A stretch of 64,000 nt of DNA from Chelydra serpentina (taxonomy: Eukaryota > Chordata > Testudines > Chelydridae), in assembly GCA_037349315.1 (NCBI GenBank), contig JBAIAC010000001.1, positions 37,510,001-37,574,000 on the forward strand, written 5' to 3'. The position numbers and the translations under genes are program-made. Positions within the stretch are counted from its first letter, which is position 1. The number at the start of each line of letters is the position of its first letter. Shown in pieces: positions 40,501 to 52,500 of the stretch. The notes beneath the pieces were generated by a model that saw only the letters and a list, made by a program, of their open reading frames with translations, was not told where the DNA came from and searched no databases.

Positions 40501-43500
40501 GAAAGAATCTGACTTGACTTTCAAATCCTGGATTAAGTCTCAAGGGCTAGTAATTAGAAAAGAGATGGCTTTACTTGTAAACTGATCTTATTTTATATGG
40601 AAGTTATTGAGAAACTGATGTAGAACTGCAAGATACCATGTTTATATCCACTTTTCAGAGCAGAACCTCGCTCTAAAAAAACCCCAAAAATAAAATTATG
40701 CACCTATTATTTCTTTAATTAATGTGGCCCCTCCCTCCAGTTTTAACAGAAGTTAACGCACAGAGAATGGGTATGGAATATATACCAAGTTGCTAGGACT
40801 TTGTATTCACCTATGGGAAGTTTATTTAGAAGTTACAATTGGCAACAATAAAAATTGTAAATTGAATAGTCATGTTTCTCATGAGTATTTAAAAATATTC
40901 TCCTAAATGTTTATTCTACTGAGAGCAGAGTCAGAAAGCGCCTTTGCTGCTTACCTTCATGATATCAAGACGTTCCTCATCACAGCGTACAAAGACACTG
41001 GATGAAGATGAAAGTGGCAGTGATGTTGAAAGAGTCACAGCTTCTTGAGCAAGACGTCGAGCCCTGGCAGCACTGTTTGCATCACTTGCATTTTTCACCT
41101 GAGACATGTAGTGGTAATTTACTTTAAAAACTAGTTTTCCATCATCATCTTCAGAAACCATTTCAAATGTATCTAGAATAGTGAAAATAATATTTTTAGC
41201 ATCAGAAAAATAACGTTACTAATGGATTGATGTTGAATAAAGTGTCAAACTGATACTCACTGAAAAGTTACATTCCATGTAATCAAAACATATATTGCCC
41301 TTTCACTCCTCTTTTCTAGGCAGGTTTGAGAGTTAATATAGTGACCACAGAAAATGAAGCATAAGCAGTACTGGGCAGAATCAAGTGTAGTTCAGCAGGT
41401 TTACAAGCGTCCATGCACAACCATGTTAATGTACCTCAATTCTGATCTATAAAACTTCCTGTTATTCCAGACTAAGCACATTGTGGTCCTAAGGAATGAA
41501 TAATAATAATTCTAGTCATGGACCAATTTGGAGGAGACTGCCAACTATGTTTAATACGGGTAAATATTCATAAAAGATTAGAATGAGACCAGATTTTTTA
41601 TCATTTGTCATTAAATGAAATTTGGTACTTTGTGCCAAAGGTGAAAAGATAGCACCGCTAACTGTCCCAGCTACATTTTCTCTGTTTTCATTGGCAATAA
41701 GGTGAAAATGAAATTGATACTAACATAAAAGATAATGTAGCCAAAATGACAACAAAACCTCTATTTGTGACATAAAAACTACTCTCAAAATATCAAATGA
41801 TTTGTCAAGCCACCTTCAATCCTAGTCCTGGCTTCTTTTTCTGAACCCCTACCCACCCAAACTTGTATGTTGTGTAACATAGGAATGGCAGTGAATTCCA
41901 TAATTAAGGTTATGGGAACCTTTTGACTACAAGACTGACTTTGATCCATCATTTAAATATTCTGAGAAAGAGAACTCTTCTGTCTGAAACTGTTCATGCT
42001 CTAAGGCAAGAGGTTAACTATTAGGGAAATGCGGAGTTTAAGCTGAAAAGTGTTTTTTGAGACAAGGGACCTAGAAAGAGCGCTTTTTTTACTTCTGGAA
42101 GGTGTGTGTGTGGGGGGTGTTTGGGGTTTTTTGGGGGGACAAAGCAACTTGGTCTAAATACTACAGCTTTGTTTTGAACCATGAATTTCTATACTGTTTT
42201 CTTAGGGATGGATGAAAAGCTTTGGACGTAGGATGAAAAGTTTTGAATCCTGGAAGTTTCAAGAAGGTTTCTGTGATTATTACAAGCTCTATGAAGGGTC
42301 TTGTAAATATTGGATTGGAAATTTTACAAGACCAAATATCCTACATGATTTCTCGTACTTATTTTATAGGTTGAAATACTGTAAGAATACTTTCTCATAC
42401 AGTATTTTGACTCTTGGGATTAGATAGCCAGATTTTTAGGACAGTTCCCCCCCCCCAGAATCACATATTTCATGGACCCAATCCTCCAAACCCTTAGTCA
42501 CCCATGTGAATAGTCCCCATTGACATCAAATGGACTACTTCAGATTACTCATGTGAAGATTTATAGGACTGGAACACATTAATTGATTTAAAAACCCACC
42601 ACCAATTTTGTGTATGAGCCAGCAAGAGCATCTAGCAATAAATTATATTTTAAAAAATCTTTTTAATGCTACTCATACATTTTTTAGAAGTTCAGAAAAC
42701 ATTTTCCCCTCAAAAAAATCTTCACTGAAATGTTCATTAAAATTATCTTAAAAAATATTACAGAAATCCATCGAAAAGGTTTGTATATATTTTCACTGAT
42801 GAACCATGCTGGGAGACATGGAGGACAAACGTGAAGTTCTCTGCTTAAGTTATGGTTGATTTTGCTAACTGAGGGTCAGAGCCCGGAACTGGATCCACAT
42901 GGGCAGACTACTGTGCTAGAGTAGAGCCCTACTGAAGTCAATATGGGTCTAACCATACTGATTCAGTTGCAGGCTTTGGGCCTGAGGTAAGGTTTTTGAA
43001 AAGTCTAGGGCTGTGACCTCTGACATGGACCCATGTCCCTATTGGCTGTTGAAAGCTTGATGTGAGAGTGGGATGAACTATCCACAGCCAACAATTTATG
43101 AACGAGTTTAGCCCTCTTTTCTGTTCATGAATTATCCTTGAAAGACTGATTTTTTTTACTAGTTTTTCTTTCGTTATTATTAGAGTGGCTTATGTGAAAA
43201 TATCTGAACCTACAGATAGCTCAAACTATTCACAGAATGACTACTGCTATGACTATTCACGATTCATAAAAATCACAGAAATGCAGGACTGGAAAGTACC
43301 TCAATAGGTCATCAAATCCAATCTGCTGCACTGAGGCAGGACTAAGGCCTGGCCTACACTGAAAAGTTAGGTTGAGCCAGCTACATCGCTCAGGTATGTG
43401 AAAAATCCACACACCAGAGCGGCATAGTTAAGCCGACCTAACCCTCGGTGTACACAGCACTAGAGCAACCAAAGAATTCTTCCATCAACCTAGGTACCGC

Positions 43501-46500
43501 CTCTCAGGGAGGTGGATTACTTATGCAGATGGGAGATGCCCTCACGCATAGATAGTGTCTACACTGAAGTGCTACAGTAGCATTTCAAGTAGAGATAAGC
43601 CCTAAGAATGATCTAGACATCCCTAACAGGTGTTCGCTAACCTGTTCTTAAAATCCTCCAATGACAGACTCCACAACCTTCCTGGTTAATTTGTTCCAGT
43701 GCTTATCTACCCTTACAGTTAGGAAGTTTTTCCTAATGTCTAACCTAAATCTCTCTTGCTGCTACTTGAAGACTATTACAATATTCCCCCCTCAGTCTTC
43801 TCTTCTCCAGACTAAACAAATTCAGTTTTTTCAGTCTTTCCTCTTATGTCATGTATTCTAGACCCTTTATAATTTTTGTTGCTCTCCTCTGGACTTTCTC
43901 TAAATTGTCAACATCTGTCCCAAAGTGTGGTGCCCAGAACTGGAAACACTATTCCAGCTGAGGCCTTAATAGTGGTGTGTAAAATGGAAGAATTACTTCT
44001 TGTGTCCTGCTAATATATCCTGGAGTGCTGTTGTTTTTTGGCAACATCATTACATTGACTACTCATTTAATTTGTGATCCACTGTAACCCCCAGATCCTT
44101 TTCTGGAGTACTCCTTCCTATGCAGTCATTTCCCATTTTGTATTTGTGCAATTGATTATTCCATCTTAAGTGTAATACTTTACATTTGTCCTTACTGAAT
44201 TTCATCCTAATGTATTTCATGCAATTAGTAGTCACTTAAGTCCCATGTTATTGCTTCTTCATGCTACCAAACTCAGAGAACTTTCAAGAAGGCCCACAAA
44301 AATTTCTGGTGTGAATACCCAGTAACATGAGTATTCATGACGAAGGCTGTTGATTAATCACAGTTAACTCACGCGTGTAACTCAAAAAAATTAATTATGA
44401 TTAATTGCAGTTTTAATGGCACTATTTAACAATAACAGAATACCAACTGAAATTTATTATAAATATTTTGGATGTTTTTCTACATTTTCAAACATATTGA
44501 TTTCAATTACCACATAGAATACAAAGTGTACAGTGCTCACTTTATATTATTTTTGATAATAGTTTTACAGTGCATATATGTGTAAACAAAAGAAATAGTA
44601 CCTTTAAATTAACCTCATACAAGTACTGTAGTGCAATCTCTATCGTAAAAGTGCAATTTACAAATGTAGAATTTTTGTTGTTACATAACTGCACTCAAAA
44701 ACAAAAAAATTTAAAACTTTAGAGCCTACAAGTCCACTCAGTCCTACTTCTTGTTAAACCAATTGCTAAGACAAACAAGTTTCTTTATATATACGGGAGA
44801 TGCTGCTGCTTGCTTGTTTACAATGTCACCTGAAAGTGAGAACAGGCGTTCACATGGCACTTTTGTAGCTGGCTTTTGTTAAACATTCACATGCCACTTT
44901 GTGCTTCGGCTACCATTCCAGAGGACATGCTTCCATGCTGATGATGTGTTAATTAAATGTGTCGTTCCAGATGTGTCCATTCCAGGGGACATGCTTCCAT
45001 GCTGATGAGGTGTTAATTAAATAATAATGTGTTAATTAAATTTGTGACTGAACTCCTTGGGGGAGAACTGTATGTCTCTGGCTCTATTTTACCTGCATTC
45101 TGCCATAAATTTCATGTTATAGCAGTCTCGGATGATGACTCAGCACATGTTGTTTGTTTTAAGAACACTTTCGCTGCAGATCTGACAAAATGCAAAGAAG
45201 GTACCAAAGTGAGATTTCTAAAGATAGCTATAGAGCTCGACCGAAGGCTTAGGAATCAGAAGTACCTTCCAAAATCTGAGAGGGATGAGGTGTGCAGCAT
45301 GCTTTCAGAAGTCTTAAAAGAGCAACACTCTGATGCGGAAACTACAGAATCTGAACCACCAAAAAAGGAAAATCAACCTTCTGCTGGTGGCATCTGATTC
45401 AGATGATGAAAATGAAAATGCTTTGCTCCACATTGCTTTGGATCGTTATCGAGCAGAACCCATCATCAGCATGGATGCATATTCTCTGGAATGGTGGTTG
45501 AAGCATGAAGGGACGTATGAATATTTAGCACATCTGGCACATAAGTATCTTGCGACACTGTCTACAACAGTGCCATGCGAATGCCTGTTTTCACTTTCAG
45601 GTGACATTGTAAACAAGAAGCGGGCAACATTATCTCCTGCAAACGTAAACAAACTTGTTTGTCTGAGCGATTGGCCAAACAAGAAGTAGGACTGAGTGGA
45701 CCTGTAGGCTCTAAAGTTTTACACTGTTTTATTTTTGAATGCAGGTTTTTTTGGTATACAATTCTACATTTGTAAGTTCAACTTTCACGATAAAGAGATT
45801 GCACTACAGTACTTGTATTAGGTGAACTGAAAAATACGATTTCTTTTATCTTTTTTACAGTGCAAATATTTGCAATAAAAAAATCAATATAAAGTAAGCA
45901 CTGTACACTTTGTATTCTGTGTTGTAACTGAAATCAATATATTTGAAAAAGTAGAAAACATCCAAAAATATTTAAATAAATAGTATTCTATTATTAACAG
46001 CACGATTAATCGTGATTAATTTTTTAAATTGCTTGACAGCCCTATTCATGACACTCTCCAGAAATGTATCTCTGAACAAAATATTGTCTTACAATGATTC
46101 ATAGAAGCAAATAAATTGGGTTAAACAGTTGTTTTTGCAGCATTTGTAAACAACCCACACAAATATTTGAGAAATGATTATTTATATTATCATAACATCT
46201 ACGAGCCCAGTCACGGAACAGGACCCCATCATGCTAGCTGCTGTACAGACACAGAACAAAAAGACTGTTCCTGTCTGTGACAGGGTCGGACTCACCCCTG
46301 CGGCGCCTCCTGCTGGTTTCAGTCGGGAATTAGCTCACCAGCCTCTGGAGCGCCCTCTGCAGGCCAGTGATCCGCCTGTCCACTCTGGCCCCGTGTCCCT
46401 CCCAGGACCCGGTGCCCTTTTAACTGGGGTGCTGCCCCCTGGCAGTACCCCTAGATCTGGGTCTCCCCTCCCCAGGGGAACCCCCAACCCACTATCCCCA

Positions 46501-49500
46501 CCTTGCCTCAGTCGTAGGCTACTGCCAGTCACCAGCTAGCCCCCGCGCCCTGGGGCAGACTGCAGTATAAGCCACTCATCACAGGCAAAGGGGGTTTGGA
46601 CCTGCTGCCTCGGCCTACCCGTGGGTTGCCCCCTGCAACCACTGTACCTATATGGGCCTAACCCTAGGCCACAGCCTGGGGCTTTCCCAGCCGGAGCTCC
46701 CCAGCTCCTCAGGCCCTTCCCCAGCCCTGCTCCAACCTAGATACCTGGTCAGGTCCCTGCAGCCAAGCCCTTCCCTCTCTAAAGACAGAGAGAGAGAGTC
46801 TGTTTGCTCCCGGCCCACTGCCCTCTTATAAGGGCCAGCTGGGCCCAAATTAACTGGCCACACCTGTGGCTGCCTTGCTCATCAGCCCTCTCCTAGGGCT
46901 GTTTCCAGCCCCTCAGGGCAGGAGTGGGGTTCCACCCCGCTACACTGCCCTATACAGTTTACAATTTAAATACAAGACACAAGAAAACATAGATACAGAA
47001 AGATAAAAGGGGGAAGCACAAGGAAACAAGGAGACAATGTTGGTCAGCAGTGGTCTCTGAGAACTAAAAGACACACACAAAGATCATTTTGGAACTTGTA
47101 TGTGAAACACCCCGCACTTAATACATTTGAACGTAATTTAATGAAACTTACTACAACCTGAAAATGTGGATATGGGTAACTTTCTGCATGTGAATAGTCT
47201 ACTCTATGAAGTTATTCACATGTGCAAATCTTTCCTGGACTGAAGCCTCAATGTATGTTTTTAGAATTCTTCTTTCTACACAACAATATTACACAATATT
47301 AATACTTCTTAACTTACCAAATTGGAGTTTTTTCATGACAGCCACATACTTTTCTTCGAGGGACCTTAAAACAGACAAAGGCTTGGGCTTCACAGAAGCC
47401 TTTTTGGAGTATTCAGCCAACTTCTTTTCTGTTATATAAAAATTTGAAAGAGATATATATTTTACCACACAACATTAAAATCTGACGTTTTCTCATTTAC
47501 TAGTGGCTGGTTTGACAAGGATACTGAACACATATTCCCCGCAAGTGATGACAAAATCAGCTCTTTATTTCAGACTAAGTTTTGCTTTACAAATAATGCA
47601 ACTGTAAAGCTCAAACTATCAGTTTGCATTGTGAATTTAAGATAGTTTTCTTAACTTTTTATAAAATTCCATGTTTCCCTACCCTATAGACTTATAAGTA
47701 GAAGACCACATATACTGTAAAATCAACGTTGCCATAAGAGCTATTCATTCTTGGTTTCTTTAATTTCTGTATAAACACTAAATGTTATATGAAATTTCTT
47801 CCATTTTAATCCTTAATTTAGATTTTCTTTGTTCTGTACTTAATTTACTAAGAATTAATTGTTTTATTTAAGAAATTTAATTGCAACAGCAGAGTTATTA
47901 CTTTGTTAACTTTTCTCATACTCATTTTCCTTTTAATGTTAGGTAAGATGTTACATAATGTGATAAAAACTGAAAAATACATCATTGTTCCTTACACGAA
48001 CCAGTTTTGTATAATTTGACCAAGAATTTTAAAAACGAGTGTCAAAGTTTTCCAGAAAACTGCTGGGAGTTCAGCAGTTTTGAAAATCAAGCCACGTGAG
48101 TCCAAAATTAAAGATGTAGGGACTAGATTCACAAAGGGACTTACGCATTGCAATGCTAAGTGTTACAGTGCCTAACTTGTAGGCACTTTGATACCAAGTG
48201 GAATCTACAACCCTGAATTAGGCACCTAGGCTCCCTATGCAGTGCAGAGGGAGAGAGACAGACGCCTAAGAATGGGATCCACAAAAGTCAACACACTGAA
48301 CGGGGAGCTGCCTACACTAGTCAACAGGAAATTCCAAAGGGGGGGGGGTGAGTCCTAAGCCCTGCCCTTCAAAGGGACTTGGACACCAGTCTCTGTTTGG
48401 GAATCATTGCAGTGAATCCTCTTCTGAAGGTAGGTGCCTAAGCTGCTGTGGTGGTTTTTGTTTGTTTAGATTTTTTTCTGCAAGAAATGCAGGAGGTGGC
48501 AGCCCCTTACAACCTTGAGCCCAGTGGTTAGGGCACTCGCACAGAATGTGGGATACCTAGGTTCAATTCCCCCTTTCTGCCTTATGTGAAGAAGGGATCT
48601 GAACTTAAGTTTCCCACTTCTCAGGGGGGTGCCCTAGCCACGGGATTCTAGACTCATTCTCTCTCTCTCTGACCCAATGCATGCTTAATTATTTATTACA
48701 AAGTGGAACAGCTTCAACTGGAAATATTGAGAAAGACTCGTATCAGAATATCCCATAGCTCAGCGGTTAAGGGACTCACTTGAGAGGTGGGAAACCCATA
48801 TTCAAATCCCTTTTCCACATCAGGCAGAGGAGAGAATTTATTCTGGATCTCCCACATCCTGGGTGAGTGCCCTAGCCACTGGGATAAAAGTTACAAAGAG
48901 GCTGCCTCCTTCTCCTATCCCCCTGCCATTTTGTAGAAGGTTAAGCGTGCTCTGAGCATGCATACTGGAGTGAGCGCCACAGGTGAGACAAGCAGGGGAA
49001 TGCCTACTTTGAGGATCCCGCTAAGGCATATGCATGAGATAGGCACCTGGATGCTAGACTGTGGCAGCTCACTGGATAAAACGTAGGGAAGTTTAATGGT
49101 GGAACTGCAAGGGACTAGGGACTTTAGACATCTGCAGGGCTACATGGCATCTGAGCAGAGATTTTGAGGATCTCAGTGGTGCCTAAATATTGGACTTAGG
49201 CACCTTAAATGGCAGTTGGGCATCTAACTTCTGGCATCCATTTTTTAAAATCTTGGCCTCTGAATTTTATGTCGACAAGCATGCTAAAAATCCTATGTAC
49301 AGTATTAATCAAAATATTGACTTTTATTTTACCTTGATTTGCTTGGCGCAAACTGGTGGTAGCAGCATAAACGATCTCAGCAGTCCTCTGGATGTCTGGT
49401 ACCAAAAGTGTCAGCCCCTCTGGCTCTTGATCAGAAGCATCTGGTTTTACTCCTGCTTTAGCTTTTTCTTTTTTAGACCTGTTTATTGAAAAGAATGGGG

Positions 49501-52500
49501 GGAGAGGGGAAGGTTATAGGACTGTAATCAGACACAATATTCAGAAAGCTGGCTATTAGCACTAAAAACAACAAAGCCTTTTTGAAATGCAATGTGTCGC
49601 CACATCTACCATAAAATATGATAAAAACTGAATTGTTTCCTTTAAATTAGCATATGGTCTTGACTGGATCAGCAAAAATGTGTGGTCTGGGTACAGCAAA
49701 GTGAAGTTTAAAGAAAGACAAAACAATATACTGAAATAACAGTTTCTTGGTCCAGCAATAAAGTTGTTTGTAACAAACTATATGACATTTTTCATTTTCA
49801 AAGTACTTTACCAAAAATTAATACAGAAATCCAATAAAAAAATATTTGAAGGTCCCAAACCGACACTGGGTCTCCCTGCACAGAGCTCAGAGCAGGATTA
49901 GGTCCTAAAATGTGTAACCTTTCCTCCTCCCCCCCCGCCCGACATTGTAATGCTCTCTCAAAGTTTTCTTAAAGTAATACAAATAATGAAAAAATGAACA
50001 TTAAAAAGTTTCAATATTTTTATCTACATTTATGTAAATCCGTTCAGCCTGATTTGAATTAAAATGGCCAACCTATGAGTTTTAGAATAAAAAAATTACA
50101 GCTACTTAAATAGTGTACAATAGCACTGCTATTTTATATAAAAGTAGCAAAGGTAAATGACTAAGTCATTTTAAACAACCTTTTTATCTTGCCAACACAC
50201 CAATAGTTTACATTTGCATATAAATAGGCTCTTGAAAAGAAAGCATGAGATTGACAATGCTAAATTATTTAGTATGTATATTTTCAAAGTTTATTTGTAA
50301 ATTAAGTTATAATATGCATATGCACTGAACACTATGTAAGCCATTACAGATTTTAATGTGGGCACTTCACAAAATCATTTTCATTTAGTTCTAGTGAGTT
50401 TTTTGCTTCTCTGTAAATCTTTGTTTTAAAAACAGCAGCTGTTCATTTTAAGATTCAAACAAGATTAACAGCCAAACCACCACTTGTTTCCTATTTTTCT
50501 ATCATCATAGGCATCAGCATAACAAAAAGCTATTTATGTAAGTAGAAATTAGCAATTTAATGCTTTGATGCTCCAAACCAATTTTTTTTTTTTTCTGCAA
50601 TCACTGAATACTTCAGACTCTGTATATTTCAAAACAGGCTGACATTGTGTTAATACTGTTTCTACAACATTCAACACTGAGGAAATTATGGTGATATTTA
50701 AGGCCTTTGAACCTCATCAAATAAAACTATCCCTAGAGTATGTTAACAACAAAGTTAATTTATTGTAGCAACACTGATTTTAACTTGTACCAGATTTTTT
50801 GTTCAAAATGATCCTGACCCATTGTTTTCTTGAAAGAAATATTGGATTTTCAAGAGTGCTAGTGCAGGGAAAGAGGGGAGCTAGGCAATACACTGTATTA
50901 ACGCCACAGGAAGATATTTTTAAATGCACAAAAGGCAGTTGGGGTGCCTAACTCCAACCATTTGTGCTTTTCAAAATCTCCATCTTAGTCTTTTGCTTGT
51001 AGAGATGATTTAAAAAAAATGGGAGCCTAAAGTTAGGTTCCTAAATCTGTATTTTGGTACATTAAAAAGTGAAGAGATTTTCTGAAGTGCTGAGACTAAT
51101 ACAGGGGTGGGCAAGCATTTTGGCCCGAGGGCCACATCTGGGTATGGAAATTGTATGGTGGGCCATGAATGTTCACAAAACTGGGGTTGGGGTGTGGGAG
51201 GGGGTGAGGGCTCCAGCTGGGGGTGTGGGCTCTGGGGTATGGCCAGAAATGAGGAGCAGGAGTGAGCTCCAGGCTGAGGTTGGGGGGGGGAGTGAGGGCT
51301 CTGGAGTGGGGCTGAGTATGATGGGTTGGGGATGTGGAAGGGTGCTCCAGGCTGGGACTGAGGGATTCTGAGGGCGGAAGGGGGATGGGGCGGGGCAGGG
51401 GCACGGAAGGAAGTCAGCCCCCAGAAGCAATGCCATGTCCAGAAGCAAAGGAGGCGCAGCCAGGCGGCTCTGCACACTGCCCCATCCGCAGGTGCCATCC
51501 CTGCAGCTCCCATTGGTTGTGGTTCCGAGCCAACAGGAGCTACGGGGGCGGCACTTGGGGCAGGGGCAGCGTGCGGAGCCCCCTGGCTGCCTCTATGTGT
51601 AGGAGCCAGAGGTGGGACATGCTGCTGCTTCTGGGAGCCGTGTGGAGCGAGGCAAGACCCCGACCCCGCTCCCCGGCTGGAACGGGGTAAGCCCCGGAAC
51701 CCACTCCCCAGCGGGAGCTCGAGGGCCGGATTAAAACATCTGGAGGACCGGATGTGGCCCCCGGGCCGTAGTTTTCCCACCCCTGCGCTAATAGTACCAA
51801 GTGAAGGCCGCAGATTGGCTCTCGAATTCAGAATTCTCAAGCTGCTTGCTAGAAACAAAGAGAATGCACCCCAGCTTTTGGGTGGAAGCCAAAAAAACCC
51901 TTGAGATTTACAAGAAAGAAATATATGCCAAAGGCAAAGAAAACGTGGCTGGTCAAGCTACTGAGGGAAATTATTGTTTTAAAATTATTTCAAAAAACCC
52001 TCTTCAAAACAGGTTGGTAGGGGGTCTATTCTCCATAATAAATTGCATATATTTCATTTTAAATTGGAAAATCCAAATCTCTTCCTCCAATTTTAATTTT
52101 AAAGCAAATTGTAAACAAATGTATAGGCCCTAATTCAGCAAAGCATGTAAGCACATGTTTGAGGACTAAGAAAAAGAACCAAAAACCAAAAGAACATACA
52201 GTGAACTCTAAAAACAGTTCAACACCAGTAATAGTTAATTTAGCAGATACATTAGCTAGCTAACAAAGCAAGAAAGAAAATTAAAAAAGAGGAATAATTA
52301 GACAAATGTAAATGAGTTTTCAATATCAACAAATTTCCTTTGTCTGTCTCCCTCCTTTTCCTGAGTGTTAAGCATCTTAACATATAAAACTATGTTTCAG
52401 CACAAACAAACAATAGTGCCCTGTTATGTGGGGCTTTTATTCTGCTCAGGTGGGATAAAGGGATCTTTAAAGAGCAGAACCAGACCCAGTGGAGAATCTT

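Larger units (their letters stand above)
39527..40954 (-). other. BIRC6 intron with two MITEs
   Basis: The intron is 1,428 bp and carries the Harbinger-like MITE copy 2 (39706-39963) and a second MITE (40081-40363), together more than a third of its length. The remaining sequence is unremarkable. Confidence 0.9.
41173..47317 (-). other. BIRC6 6.1-kb intron
   Basis: It holds short palindromic repeats (42475-42570, 42885-42975), a minus-strand CR1 split by a MITE (43268-44218), a fold-back hAT transposon (44342-46044) and a solo LTR (46276-46944) inside an older repeat. The stretch 41173-42470 shows nothing recognisable. Confidence 0.9.

Noticed and set aside
45029..45689. Domesticated hAT (ZBED-type) host gene
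   Set aside because: The reading frame is broken by a frameshift, the N-terminal half is missing and the copy sits between intact TIRs and target duplications, so it is a dead transposon.
48521..48575. Possible functional tRNA gene
   Set aside because: A and B boxes are present but there is no complete cloverleaf or terminator, and a reversed partner shows it is a repeat.
51010..51858. A 282-codon minus-strand open frame rich in Pro and Ser
   Set aside because: It lies across a non-autonomous hAT element with clear inverted ends and target duplication. The frame is open only because the interior is GC-rich, and the residue composition is low-complexity with no domain.
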